Assembly: GCF_021582875.1 (NCBI RefSeq) | Contig: NZ_CP091138.1 | Location: 2,666,001-2,730,000, forward strand | Direction: 5' to 3' | DNA from: Microbacterium sp. KUDC0406 | GTDB lineage: Bacteria; Actinomycetota; Actinomycetes; Actinomycetales; Microbacteriaceae | DNA: 64,000 nt | Part shown: positions 43,319-52,667 of the stretch, piece by piece | How positions within the stretch are numbered: position 1 is the stretch's first letter | Layout of the letters: each line of letters begins with the position of its first letter | Made by a program: the position numbers and the translations under genes | Notes under the pieces: model-generated | The model's database searches: none | Seen by the model: the letters and a program-made list of their open reading frames with translations, nothing else | What the model was told of the DNA's origin: nothing

Positions 43319-44014
43319 ATGACCACCGCCGAGAACGCTCGACTGCAGGCCGCCCTCACTGCCGAAGAACCCTTGACCTGGGTGATCACCGGCGACTCGA
43401 TCACCCACGGGCTCGTGCACACGCACGGCGGACGCAGCTATCCCGAGCACCTGCACGAGCTGGTCCGCGGCGAGTTGGCCCGCACGCGGGACATCCTGAT
43501 CAACTCGGCGATCAGCGGGAACAAGATCGTGCAGATCCTCGCCGACTTCGACCGTCGCGTTGCGTCGTGGAACCCCGACGTCGTCACCCTGATGATCGGC
43601 ACGAACGACTGCTCGACGGCGGTGGCGACGCTTCCGCCGGAGAAGTTCGCCGCATCCATCGCCGAGTTCGTCACGCGCGTGCGCGCTCTGTCCGCCGTGC
43701 CGGTGCTGCTGACCCCGCCATCCGTCGACGTCGCGGCTGCACCCGAACGCGCGCGCATCGGCGAGTTCGCGCAGGCCATCCGCGACGTCGCCGCGCACGA
43801 CGACGTGCTGCTGGTCGACCAGCACGCCCGCTTCGGCGAGATCGGCCATGGCGGGGTGCCGTGGGGCCTCATGAACGACCCGTTCCACCCGAATGCTGCC
43901 GGTCATGCCGCGCTCGCCCTCGAGCTCGCGAAGGTGCTCGGCATCCGGCCGGAGCCGTCACGCACGCTGACACTGCTGCAGGCGCAGGTCGCGGCCGGAG
44001 CGCTCAATCCCTGA
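43319..44014 (+). CDS. SGNH/GDSL-type esterase
   Basis: A 231-residue hydrolase with all SGNH blocks: VITGDSITHG (Ser in GDS, near residue 26), Gly/Asn in SAISGNK, MIGTNDC (Asn), and DPFHPNAAGHAAL with the Asp-x-x-His pair near residues 190-196. It has no signal peptide, so it probably deacylates an intracellular sugar ester or similar. It is the last gene of the GH3/TetR/Gfo region. AAGAAT at 43307-43312 is 6 bases before the ATG and may be a weak leaderless -10. Confidence 0.88.
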   Translation: MTTAENARLQAALTAEEPLTWVITGDSITHGLVHTHGGRSYPEHLHELVRGELARTRDILINSAISGNKIVQILADFDRRVASWNPDVVTLMIGTNDCSTAVATLPPEKFAASIAEFVTRVRALSAVPVLLTPPSVDVAAAPERARIGEFAQAIRDVAAHDDVLLVDQHARFGEIGHGGVPWGLMNDPFHPNAAGHAALALELAKVLGIRPEPSRTLTLLQAQVAAGALNP

Positions 44015-44037
44015 GGATATCTGGACGCCCGCGCACG

Positions 44038-45496
44038 TCACCGCCCGATCGGGCGCACCAGTACGTGACGCCGGTCGCGCACCCAGACGTCGCCGGTCTC
44101 GCGATGCTGCTCCCTGGTCGTGAAGCGGTACCGGTACGAGACCACGCGCACCCATCGCGGCCTCCGACCGTCGAACGGATCCCGGGCGAGCAGGCGCAGC
44201 GTCGGAGCATCCGCCTCGAGCAGCCGCACCAGAAACACCGTGAACCAGTCGTCCAGCGAATGGCCCAGGGCAGGAACCACATCAGCCAGTCCAGCCGCAG
44301 ATGGTACGGCGCGAACTGAGGCGGGATGCGGCCCGGTGCTCCTGGCTTGCCCTTGAAGGCGTACTCGACCCATTCCGCGGCATCCGGATCATCGTCCTCG
44401 CTGCCCTCCACCACGTACTCGATGCGCTGCTTCGTCACCGAGCCGAAGGCGCCGTACGCGTTCGCGAGCTGCCACGGATTGAAGCTCGCGTTCATCATCT
44501 GCCTCCGCGAGAACAGGTTGCGCAGCGCCGGCCAGCTGATGACGACGTAGAGGACACCGACGGCCGAGGTGATGACGACCCAGTAGATGTCAGGCGTTTC
44601 GTCTCGCTTCGCTCGCTCAACGACCGGGATGCCGATGGCCGAGAACGCGAGCACGATCGTCGCCCAGTTCAGCCAGGCGAAGTTGCCGGTGATCACCAGC
44701 CAGCACTGCGTGGCGATCACGATCGCTGCCGCGACGGCTCCGACGATGAGCGGTCCTTCGACGAACTCAGGGACCCACGGGGCGACCAGCGACAGGATCG
44801 GCACGAACAGGAAGAACGGCACCACCAGCTGGGCGAAGTGGTTGCCGAGCACCTCGCCCTTGTGGAACCAGCGCGGCAGCAGGTGCGCCTGCCGACTGAG
44901 CGGTCCGGGCATCGGCTGCGTCTCGTGGTGGTAGGTGAGCGCAGTGAGGTCGCGCCACTCCCGCCCGCCGCGGATCTTGATCATCCCGGCGCCGAACTCG
45001 AGCCGGAACACGAGCCACCAGAACAGCACGATCACCACCGTCGGCGCAGACTGGTCACGCGAACCGAGGAAGGCCGCGAGGAACCCGGCCTCGAGCAGCA
45101 GCATCTCCCAGCCGAAGGAGTAGAACGTCTGCCCGATCGTCACGACCGACATGTATCCCAGCCACAGCACGAGGAACACGATCATCGGCACCCACGGCGG
45201 CGCCAGCTGCGGAACGCCCACGACCAGCAGCGCGGCGAGCACGATGCCGGTCCAGCACAGGGCGACCAGCCGCCGGTCGGTGTACCGGACGAAGCGGAAC
45301 AGGGTGGGACGCCGCATCCGGTTCTTCCCGCGGCGACCCAGGCGAGCAGGTCTGGCGCCGGCAGCAGCCCGTGCTCGCCGAGCAGCGGACGGAACTGGTT
45401 CAGCGTCGAGACGAACGCGACCAGGTACAGCGCCGCGATGCCTCGCTGCAGCACCTCGCGCGCAAGCCAGAAGTCGGGAGCCGCGAACCCGTCCAT
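44038..45496 (-). CDS. Lipase maturation factor-family membrane protein, two frameshifts and two in-frame repeats
   Basis: Starts at 45496 (MDGFAAPDFWLAREVLQRGI). After repair of one missing base near 45327 and one near 44266 (GGG for GGGG), it is 486 residues. It has about eight membrane helices (LVALCWTGIVLAALLVVGV, VVIVLFWWLVFRLEFGAGMI) and the family's signature IKIRGGREWRDLTALTYHHE. Human LMF1 helps lipases fold; the bacterial role is unknown. Two repeats are translated inside it: family B as WVPEFVEGP (44753-44777) and family A as VVERAKRDETP (44594-44627), each in a loop between hydrophobic segments. It ends at 44038, just after the convergent SGNH gene. Confidence 0.85.
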
Positions 45497-45549
45497 CCGT
45501 CCAGGCTACGTCGCCGCCGTCCGGTCCGGAATCGGGGTTGACACGCGAC

Positions 45550-45584
45550 GGCGCCCCGGCCCGCACGCAGCGGACCGGGGCGCC
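45550..45584 (-). terminator. Terminator of the betaine transporter operon
   Basis: GGCGCCCCGG (45550-45559) pairs with CCGGGGCGCC (45575-45584) across a 15-base loop. It lies 19 bases beyond the proX stop on the minus strand. Confidence 0.7.
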
Positions 45585-45602
45585 GGGAGCGTTCTGAGAA
45601 GG

Positions 45603-46529
45603 TCAGTCGACCTCGGTCTCGAACGCGTCGGGGTTGTTCTTCACCCACTCGGTCACGGCCTCGGACTCCTTGCCCTCGCCGTACTCGTTGACCACCAGGT
45701 CCTCGAGCTCGCCGTACTGCGCGTCGTCCAGCTTGATGCCGGCGATCAGCTCAGCGGCCTCGGGGTACTTCTCCGAGAAGCCCTTCGTCCCGAGGAAGTG
45801 CAGGCCCTCCGGCTCGCCCATGGCGCCCTTCGGGTCCTTCAGGTCCTTCACGTTGTAGGCGTCGTTGGCCCAGAACGGACGCCACAGGGTGACGACGATG
45901 TCCTTCTGCGCCTTGATCGCCTTGTCCAGCTCGGTGAGCATGGCCGGCGTCGAGGAGGTGACCAGCTCGTACTCGCCCTCGAGGCCGTACGCGGGGATCA
46001 TGCTCTCCTGAGTCTGCTTGGTCAGGCCCGCACCCGGCTCGATGCCGATGATCTTGCCGTCGTAGTCGGCGCCCTTGCCCTTGAGGTCCTCGATCGAGTT
46101 CAGCTTCGAGTACTCGGGAACGGCGATCGTGAGCTTGGCGTTCGCGTAGTACGAGCCCAGGTCCTCGATCTTGTCGCCGTACTCGTCCATGTAGGACTTG
46201 TGCGTGAGCTCGGGCCACGCCGACGGGTAGATGTCGACATCGCCGCGGGCGAGGCCGGTGTAGAGCGGGCCCGCCTCGGTGAGGGTCTTCATCTCGACGT
46301 CGTAGCCGATCTTCTCCAGCTGGTTCTGCAGCAGGTAGGCGGTGCTCAGGCCGTCGGTCCAGGACGGCAGGAAGCCGAGCGTGATGGTGCCCTTGTCGCC
46401 GGACGCGGTGTCGTCGCCGCCGTCGCTTCCGCTGCCGGTGCCGCCGTCGCCGCCGCTCGCGCAGCCCGCCAGGGCGAGCGCCGCGGTCGCCGCAAGAGCG
46501 ATGGATGCTGTGAGGTGCCTCTTCTTCAT
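45603..46529 (-). CDS. proX: Glycine betaine/proline-type ABC transporter, substrate-binding lipoprotein
   Basis: A 308-residue lipoprotein: signal peptide with lipobox LAGC (Cys23) in ATAALALAGCAS, a Gly/Ser/Asp linker, then an OpuAC/ProX domain (GTITLGFLPSWTDGLSTAYL, DVDIYPSAWPELTHKSYMDE, DIVVTLWRPFWANDAY). Aromatic residues such as Trp67, Trp in SAWPE and WRPFW would form the quaternary-ammonium cage. It captures glycine betaine or a similar osmolyte for ProW/ProV. The start at 46529 was chosen for AAGGAAG upstream. It is the last gene of the operon, 48 bases after proW. Confidence 0.93.
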   Translation of the reverse strand: MKKRHLTASIALAATAALALAGCASGGDGGTGSGSDGGDDTASGDKGTITLGFLPSWTDGLSTAYLLQNQLEKIGYDVEMKTLTEAGPLYTGLARGDVDIYPSAWPELTHKSYMDEYGDKIEDLGSYYANAKLTIAVPEYSKLNSIEDLKGKGADYDGKIIGIEPGAGLTKQTQESMIPAYGLEGEYELVTSSTPAMLTELDKAIKAQKDIVVTLWRPFWANDAYNVKDLKDPKGAMGEPEGLHFLGTKGFSEKYPEAAELIAGIKLDDAQYGELEDLVVNEYGEGKESEAVTEWVKNNPDAFETEVD

Positions 46530-46577
46530 GTTTCTTCCTTTTCGTATGTCATTCATCTCGGGTGCAGGTTCTTCGGG

Positions 46578-47543
46578 TCAGACGGTCGACTTGCGACGGA
46601 CCTTCTCGCGCTCGGTGTCCTCATGGATCCGGGCCGCCTCGGCCGCAGCATCCGCCGCCTCGCGCCGCTGCTGCGTGCGCCGCTTCGAGAGCACGCCCAG
46701 CAGGGATGCCGTGTTGTCGGCCGGATTGCCGAGCGCGGCGGTGACGCGGTCGAGGAACACGGCGATCAGCACGACGCCCAGGCCCGCCTCGACGCCCTTG
46801 GGGATGTTGATCGTCGAGATCGCCTCGACGACGAGCTTGCCCAGGCCGTCGGCGCCGGCCATGCCGGCGATGACCGCCATCGACAGGGCGAGCATGATCA
46901 CCTGGTTGACACCGGCCATGATCGTGGGCATCGCCAGGGGCAGCTGGATGCCGCCCAGGATCTGCCCGCTCTTCGCGCCGAACGCCTGACCGGCCTCGAC
47001 GGTCTCGCTGTCGACGCCGCGGATGCCGAGCTCGGTGAGCCGCACCCCCGGGGGCAGCGCGAAGATGACGGTCGCGACCAGGCCCGGCACCACGCCGATG
47101 CCGAAGAACACGATCGCCGGGATCAGGTACACGAACGCCGGCATGGTCTGCATGAAGTCGAGGATCGGCTTCAGCACGGCGCCGACCGTGGCGCTGCGCG
47201 CCGACCAGATACCGAGCGGGATCGCGATGATCAGCGCGACGATGGTCGCCATCAGCACGAGCGCCAGCGTCTGCATCGCCGGCACCCAGAGGTTCATGCC
47301 GACGATCAGCAGGAACGACACGGCGGTGCCGATCGCGAGCTTCCAGGAGCGCACCAGCCAGGCCAGCAGCGCGGCGATGATGATGATCACCGGGAACTGC
47401 ACAGACAGCAGCATGGCGGTCAGGCCGTCGACCAGGAAGGTGACGACGACGGAGATCGCGTCGAGCACACCGCCGAGATTGGCCTGGATCCAGTCCACGG
47501 CCGCGTCGACCCAGTCGCCGATCGGAATGCGGAAACCGTCCAT
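46578..47543 (-). CDS. proW: Glycine betaine/proline-type ABC transporter permease
   Basis: A 321-residue permease with about six membrane helices (VIIIIAALLAWLVRSWKLAI, LALVLMATIVALIIAIPLGI) and the EAA-type cytoplasmic loop ETVEAGQAFGAKSGQILGGI that contacts the ATPase. The C-terminus is Arg/Glu-rich (KRRTQQRREAADAAAEAARI). The start codon overlaps the ATPase stop (TGATG at 47541-47545), so the genes are coupled. Confidence 0.93.
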   Translation of the reverse strand: MDGFRIPIGDWVDAAVDWIQANLGGVLDAISVVVTFLVDGLTAMLLSVQFPVIIIIAALLAWLVRSWKLAIGTAVSFLLIVGMNLWVPAMQTLALVLMATIVALIIAIPLGIWSARSATVGAVLKPILDFMQTMPAFVYLIPAIVFFGIGVVPGLVATVIFALPPGVRLTELGIRGVDSETVEAGQAFGAKSGQILGGIQLPLAMPTIMAGVNQVIMLALSMAVIAGMAGADGLGKLVVEAISTINIPKGVEAGLGVVLIAVFLDRVTAALGNPADNTASLLGVLSKRRTQQRREAADAAAEAARIHEDTEREKVRRKSTV

Positions 47544-48886
47544 CAGAGCACCTCCCCCTCGTGGGTCGCTGAGCTTGTCGAAGCGTCCGAGAAGGCGACG
47601 CCGCCGCCCACCGGCGTGCCGACGGTGTCGGCCGGCTCGCCGAGCACCTCGTTGATGATCGCCTGCGGCATCGGCTGCAGCGGCAGCGTGAGCTCCTCAG
47701 TCGCGGTCGTCCCCGGGCCGAGCGCGGCGAGCAGGGTGATGCGCGGGATCACGCCGACCAGGCGGTCCTCGTCGTCGGTGACGGCCAGCGGCAGCACCGA
47801 CTCGACGGACGGCACGAACAGGTCCATCAGCACCGAGTCCTCGTTCACGCTCTGCGGAACGGGCTTCAGCACCGAGGTGAGCGAGTTCTCGCCCTTGCGC
47901 ACCAGCTTCACGGCATCCCGGTCTGTGACGATGCCGAGCAGCTTGCGGTCGCGGCCGACGACGTAGGTCGCCGACATGTAGGCGTCGCGCATCTCCCGGA
48001 GCGCGGAGCGCGGTCCCGAGGATTCCAGGATCACCGGGCGGGGACGTTCCATGACGTTCGCGGCGGTGAGCACGCGGGCGCGGTCGACATCTTGCACGAA
48101 CTGCTCGACGTAGTCGTTCGCCGGGTCGGTGAGAATGTCCTCGGGGGTGCCGATCTGCACGATGCGGCCGTCGCGCATGACCGCGATCCGGTCGCCGAGG
48201 AACATCGCCTCGTTCAGATCGTGCGTGATGAACACGATGGTCTTCTGCAGCTTCGCCTGCAGTTCGACCAGCTGCTCCTGCATCTCACGGCGGATCAGCG
48301 GGTCGAGGGCCGAGAAGGCCTCGTCCATGAGCAGGATGTCGGTGTCGGCGGCGAGAGCGCGGGCGATGCCGACGCGCTGCTGCATTCCGCCGGACAGCTC
48401 CTCGGGCAGCTTGTCGCCCCAGCCGCCGAGACCCACCAGGGCGAGGATCTCTTCGGCCTTCTGCAGGCGGTCTGTCTTGCCGACGCCGCGCAGCTCGAGC
48501 GGGTAGGCGACGTTCGCGGCGACCGTGCGGTGCGGCAGCAGTGCGAAGTGCTGGAACACCATCGAGATGCTGTCCCGGCGGATCTCGCGCACGCGCCCGG
48601 CGGACGCCTGCGTGAGCTCCTCGTCTCCGATGAGGATCTCACCGGAGGTGGTGTCGTGCAGGCCGTTGAGCATGCGGATGAGTGTGGACTTGCCCGATCC
48701 GGACAGTCCCATGATGACGAAGATCTCGCCTCTGTTCACCGTGAAGCTCGCGTCGATGACGGCTGCCGTTCCGGCATCCTTCACGTCGTCGCGGGTCTCC
48801 CCGGCCTTCAGCCGTTTGACGGCCTGGTTCGGATTCCTGCCGAACACCTTGTACAGATGGCGCGCTTCAAGAGCGGTTTCAGACAC
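47543..48886 (-). CDS. proV: Glycine betaine/proline-type ABC transporter ATPase with CBS domains
   Basis: A 447-residue ATPase from GTG 48886 (GGGGGA upstream). Walker A GLSGSGKST at residues 60-68, Q-loop FQHFALLPHRTV, signature LSGGMQQRVGIARA, Walker B DILLMDEAFSALDP, and a C-terminal pair of CBS domains (MSATYVVGRDRKLLGIVTDR) that sense ionic strength in OpuA-type systems. It energises betaine uptake under osmotic stress. The extreme C-terminus, SDASTSSATHEGEVL, translates a family B repeat (47562-47585). The 275 bases upstream (48887-49161) show no gene and presumably hold the promoter. Confidence 0.94.
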   Translation of the reverse strand: MSETALEARHLYKVFGRNPNQAVKRLKAGETRDDVKDAGTAAVIDASFTVNRGEIFVIMGLSGSGKSTLIRMLNGLHDTTSGEILIGDEELTQASAGRVREIRRDSISMVFQHFALLPHRTVAANVAYPLELRGVGKTDRLQKAEEILALVGLGGWGDKLPEELSGGMQQRVGIARALAADTDILLMDEAFSALDPLIRREMQEQLVELQAKLQKTIVFITHDLNEAMFLGDRIAVMRDGRIVQIGTPEDILTDPANDYVEQFVQDVDRARVLTAANVMERPRPVILESSGPRSALREMRDAYMSATYVVGRDRKLLGIVTDRDAVKLVRKGENSLTSVLKPVPQSVNEDSVLMDLFVPSVESVLPLAVTDDEDRLVGVIPRITLLAALGPGTTATEELTLPLQPMPQAIINEVLGEPADTVGTPVGGGVAFSDASTSSATHEGEVL

Positions 48887-49161
48887 ACTTCCCCCGGGGC
48901 CCACCTCGGGTGCGATGAGCCCGCTTCGGTTACGCCCGGGTGATGATCACAAGGCCGTTCGACTGCGTCGTGCTGGCGGCACAGGCACCGGATTTCGGAT
49001 CCGGGCAGAGATCACCGACCATACGTCCGCATCTCACACCAGTAAGCACAAAAATCGAAGAAAGACACGGTCGCGGACTGGTCTTGGGCCGTCAGGCCCG
49101 CATTCCAACGTAACGAGTGGCTGATCGGGTGGCAAATTCTGTCACCCGATCGTGACCCACG

Positions 49162-50493
49162 TCAACGCTTGATCGACTGTGTGACGGTGAATTTCGACGT
49201 GCGCACGATCTGCTCGGTGATGCCGACCTCGCGGGCAAGGGTGCGGCGGTGATCGAGGTGCGAATTGAACACCGTCCACACCTCTCCGCCCGGCCTCGTC
49301 AGCCGCGCGGCGGCCTCGATCAGCCGGCGGCCTGCGGCCTCGTCGACGGCATTCCCCAGGTGGAAAGGCGGATTCAGCAGCACCAGGTCGGCTGTTCCGT
49401 CGGCGATCGCGGAACCGGCGTCGTCGAGGGTGACCTCGACGTTCCCGAGGCCGTTCGCGGCCATGGTCGCGCGCGCCGAGCGGACGGCGGCGGCCGAGCG
49501 GTCGGTCGCGATCACGCGGGATGCCGGATGGGCGAGCGCGTACGCTGCGGCGAGCGCCCCCGTGCCGCAGCCGAGGTCGATGACCGTCCTCCCCGGGTCG
49601 TTGAGCGAGCGAGCCTGCGAGCGAGACGAAACGCTCTCAGCCGCCCACGAGCTCATGACGCCGAGCAGCACCCGCGTCCCGATGTCGATCCGATCCCCCG
49701 CGAACGCCCCGCCGTACGCGCACAGCGTGAGCCCGTCCGCCGACCTCCCGACCTCTGCGCGAGATTCTGACGAGGCCTCGACTTCTGCGCGAGACACCTG
49801 TTCAGCACGTGGGACTCGCGCAGAAGTCGATGTCTCACTGGGGAAGGAGTGGCGCGAGGAGACGGGGAACGGCGGCGGCCCGTCGGGACGACGCAGGTGT
49901 CGTGCGACGACAAGCCGCGATTTCCGCTCGGCGCGCTGCGGCTGCACCTCGCCGAAGTACCGCCTGAGCACCTCGTTCTGCGCGAGTGTCATGTGCTTCA
50001 CCCGCCCGCCCGCGATGAGCACGGCGTCGGAGTCGGCCCAGCGGGCGATCGCGTCGGCGATCTCGTCCAGCTCGGCGAGCGACTTCGGCAGCTGCAGCAG
50101 CACGAGCCGGATGCCGGTGAGCAGACTCTCGTCCAGTTCGCCCTGCGTGTACGTCGGAACCCGCAGACCATCTGGTTCGTCGGCGGCGCGTTCCGACGCG
50201 GCACGCCGCGCAGCATCCGCTCCGTCCGTGATCCCCAGCGCGGCGGCGTTGCGCGCCAGCGCTCGCCGCCCCGTCACGAGGTCCTGATGCACCCGGATGC
50301 CCGGCATCCCGGCATCCGTGAGGGCCAGCGTGATCGCGCCGTACTCGTCGCCGATGACGGCGATCTCGGCGCCGTGGATGCCGGCGGTGAGCGCCTCCCC
50401 GACGAGCAGCTCGTCTGTGGCGTCCCAGGCCTGCAGGTTCGGCGCCTCGACGTCGGGCGTGCGGCGCAGCCGTGTGAAGTCGAACTCGGGCAC
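49162..50493 (-). CDS. RsmC/RlmG-like class I methyltransferase with in-frame repeats
   Basis: A 443-residue protein from GTG 50493. The N-terminal half is the degenerate methyltransferase-like domain of RsmC/RlmG (DELLVGEALTAGIHGAEIAV), the C-terminal half the catalytic one: TVIDLGCGTGALAAAYAL and DLVLLNPPFHLGNAVDEA with the NPPF motif for N2-guanine methylation of rRNA. A 16S or 23S rRNA target is likely. Two repeats are translated in frame: a family D inverted repeat between the halves (about 49751-49840, SSRHSFPSETSTSARVPRAE) and a family A copy at 49595-49633 (SVSSRSQARSLNDPG) just before the SAM motif. Both lie in expected linkers. Confidence 0.88.
   Translation of the reverse strand: MPEFDFTRLRRTPDVEAPNLQAWDATDELLVGEALTAGIHGAEIAVIGDEYGAITLALTDAGMPGIRVHQDLVTGRRALARNAAALGITDGADAARRAASERAADEPDGLRVPTYTQGELDESLLTGIRLVLLQLPKSLAELDEIADAIARWADSDAVLIAGGRVKHMTLAQNEVLRRYFGEVQPQRAERKSRLVVARHLRRPDGPPPFPVSSRHSFPSETSTSARVPRAEQVSRAEVEASSESRAEVGRSADGLTLCAYGGAFAGDRIDIGTRVLLGVMSSWAAESVSSRSQARSLNDPGRTVIDLGCGTGALAAAYALAHPASRVIATDRSAAAVRSARATMAANGLGNVEVTLDDAGSAIADGTADLVLLNPPFHLGNAVDEAAGRRLIEAAARLTRPGGEVWTVFNSHLDHRRTLAREVGITEQIVRTSKFTVTQSIKR
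49778..49830. repeat. Family D inverted repeat inside the rRNA methyltransferase gene
   Basis: TCGACTTCTGCGCGAG (49778-49793) and CTCGCGCAGAAGTCGA (49815-49830) are perfect 16-base inverted arms around a 21-base loop. A degenerate extra arm, ACCTCTGCGCGAGATTCTG, lies at 49751-49769. The element is in frame with the gene. Confidence 0.85.
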
Positions 50494-50499
50494 CCGCTC

Positions 50500-50505
50500 A
50501 GCGTA
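50500..50505 (-). promoter_or_regulatory. -10 box of leaderless promoter for the RsmC-like gene
   Basis: On the minus strand TACGCT, then GAGCGG, then GTG at 50493: a 6-base gap. Confidence 0.5.
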
Positions 50506-50582
50506 TCCGGCGTCGACCGCCGACCCTCCGCCGGACGCTCTCGCAGCGTTCCGGATGCCGATGGGCCGGGATACTTGATCGC

Positions 50583-52556
50583 ATGGCCGCCTCACTGACG
50601 ATCGCCTCGCACTCCCTGCCCACCGCACCGGTCGGGGCGGTGAATCCGCTTCCCGCCGTGGCGAGCATGCCGCAGGCTCCGTACGAGGCCTCGACGGAGG
50701 GGCTGCCGGAGCGGATCGCATGCGGCATCCGGTACGGGCAGGTGGCCAGCATCCATCCGTACCTGCTGCAGGACTCGTACGGCCGTTCGCGCTCCGAGGA
50801 GCCGATGCGGCTCGCGGTGCTCGAGAACGAGCATCTGCGCGCGGAGTTCGCGCTCGACCTGGGCGGGCGACTGATCGGCCTTGTCGACCGGGCGACCGGA
50901 CGCGACCTGGTCTACCGCAATGAGATGCTGCAGCCGGCGAACCTCGCCCTGCGTGATGCCTGGTTCTCGGGCGGTGCGGAGTGGAACATCGGGATGCGCG
51001 GGCACTGGCCCCTCACCTGCGATCCGCTGTATGCCGCATCGGTGATCGGCCCCGACGGCGAGCCGGTGCTGCGCCTGTGGGAGTACGAGCGGGTGCGCGG
51101 CCTGATCGTGCAGATCGACGCGACTCTTTCGACCGACGCCCCCGCGCTGCACGTGCGCGTGCGGGTGCGCAACCCGAAGGATGCCGAGACGGGCATGTAC
51201 TGGTGGACCAACATCGCCGTCGCGCAGTCGCCTGGGAGCAGGGTGTTCGCGCCCGCGAAGATCGCCTACAAGACCGACTACGACGGGTCGCTCGCATCCG
51301 TCGACTTCACCCGCGACGACGCCAGCCGTCCGGCGTCGGCTCCCGCCGCGGCCGACTACTTCTTCGACATCCCCTCCGTCGAGACACCGTGGATCGCCGC
51401 CCTGGATGCCGGTGGCGCCGGGCTCGCGCACGTCTCGACCGCGCCGCTGACCGGGCGCAAGCTGTTCGTGTGGGGCGACACCACGGGCGGGCGGCGCTGG
51501 TGCGACTGGCTGGGCGGCGACACCGGTGCGTACTTCGAGATCCAGGCCGGGCTGGCGACCACGCAGTACGAGCACCTGCCGCTGCCGGGCGGAGCGACGT
51601 GGGAGTGGACCGAGACGTTCCTGCCGCTGCAGGTCGACTCCGGATTCTCCGGTGAATGGGCCGAGGCGACCGCAGTCGTCGGTGGAGCGGTGCGCGAGGC
51701 GTACGGAGCGGTCGGATCGGCGGGTCTCGAACGGCTGGAGGCGGTGGCCGACGCCGAGCCGGGCGCACTGCTCTCCACGGGGTCGCCGTGGGGCGCCCTG
51801 GAGCAGGAGCTGTCGGCCTGGGCCGGCGAGGCATTCTCCAGCCTGCCCGGGGTGCGCTTCTCGCGCGACGGCGCCGAGGGCGCGTACTGGGCGGGCCTGC
51901 TCGAGGCGGCGGATGGGACAACTGGGTCCCTGAGGACGACTGGGTCCCTGAGCCCGTCGAAGGGTCCGGGGCCGGATGATCCGTCGATTCCGCCGGCCTC
52001 GTACGTCGCCGGCCAGACGTGGGACCGGCTTCTTCAGGCATCCGCTCCGTCCTGGCTGAACTCGTACCATCGCGCGGTCATCGCACATGCTGCCGGCGAC
52101 CTCGATCGGGCGCTCGCGCTGTACGCGGAGTCCGAGGCGCAGCATCCGACGGCGTGGGCTGCGCGCGGAGCGGCGCAGGCGCTGCTCGCGCGAGGCGACG
52201 ACCCGTTCGACGCTTTCGAGCGCGCGCATGCGCTGGCGCCGGACAGCGTCACGCTCGCGCTCGAGTTCGGTGCGGCGCTGCTGGATGCCGGGAGCGGTGA
52301 GCGCCTGCGCGAGCTGCTCGATGAGCTGCCCGAGGAGGTCGCGCAGCTCGGCCGCTTCCGCATGCTCGCGGTGCGGGCGGCGCTGGCGTCCGGTGACCGG
52401 GAGGCGGCCGGCCGCATCCTCGAGGCCGGGTTCGAGGTTCCGGATCTGCGCGAGGGGGAGCTGAGTATGTCGGCCCTGTGGCACCAGGCGTTCCCGGGCC
52501 GTCGGATGCCCGCCCAGTACGACTTCGAGATGGCCCCGGACGCGTCCGGGACCTGA
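50583..52556 (+). CDS. DUF5107 domain protein with TPR-like C-terminus
   Basis: 657 residues. Residues about 75-400 are DUF5107, a galactose-mutarotase-like beta domain (AEFALDLGGRLIGLVDRATG, AEWNIGMRGHWPLTCDPLYA, ETGMYWWTNIAVAQSPGSRV). Residues about 480-640 are helical TPR-like repeats (YHRAVIAHAAGDLDRALALY, GDDPFDAFERAHALAPDSVT). Such proteins accompany glycoside hydrolases and are thought to handle carbohydrates; no activity is established. A family B segment (51921-51970) is translated as TTGSLRTTGSLSPSKGPG exactly between the two domains. It is divergent from the RsmC-like gene. Confidence 0.85.
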   Translation: MAASLTIASHSLPTAPVGAVNPLPAVASMPQAPYEASTEGLPERIACGIRYGQVASIHPYLLQDSYGRSRSEEPMRLAVLENEHLRAEFALDLGGRLIGLVDRATGRDLVYRNEMLQPANLALRDAWFSGGAEWNIGMRGHWPLTCDPLYAASVIGPDGEPVLRLWEYERVRGLIVQIDATLSTDAPALHVRVRVRNPKDAETGMYWWTNIAVAQSPGSRVFAPAKIAYKTDYDGSLASVDFTRDDASRPASAPAAADYFFDIPSVETPWIAALDAGGAGLAHVSTAPLTGRKLFVWGDTTGGRRWCDWLGGDTGAYFEIQAGLATTQYEHLPLPGGATWEWTETFLPLQVDSGFSGEWAEATAVVGGAVREAYGAVGSAGLERLEAVADAEPGALLSTGSPWGALEQELSAWAGEAFSSLPGVRFSRDGAEGAYWAGLLEAADGTTGSLRTTGSLSPSKGPGPDDPSIPPASYVAGQTWDRLLQASAPSWLNSYHRAVIAHAAGDLDRALALYAESEAQHPTAWAARGAAQALLARGDDPFDAFERAHALAPDSVTLALEFGAALLDAGSGERLRELLDELPEEVAQLGRFRMLAVRAALASGDREAAGRILEAGFEVPDLREGELSMSALWHQAFPGRRMPAQYDFEMAPDASGT

Positions 52557-52557
52557 A

Positions 52558-52646
52558 GGCGTTTCGTCTCGCTCCGCTCGCTCAACGACCGGGGCCCCTC
52601 TCACGGGTCGTTGAGCGAAGCGACGAAGGAGCGCAGACGAAACGTC
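52558..52646. repeat. Inverted pair of family A repeats
   Basis: A plus copy (52559-52592) and a minus copy (52605-52646) separated by about 13 bases form a long hairpin between the convergent DUF5107 and winged-helix genes. It starts 2 bases after the DUF5107 stop and probably ends transcription from both sides. Confidence 0.88.
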
Positions 52647-52667
52647 GTGACGCGCCTGCCGGACGGG

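Noticed and set aside
48887..49161. tRNA or riboswitch in the proV upstream region
   Set aside because: No cloverleaf or known aptamer pattern was found, only short GC stems; ordinary promoter sequence is more likely.
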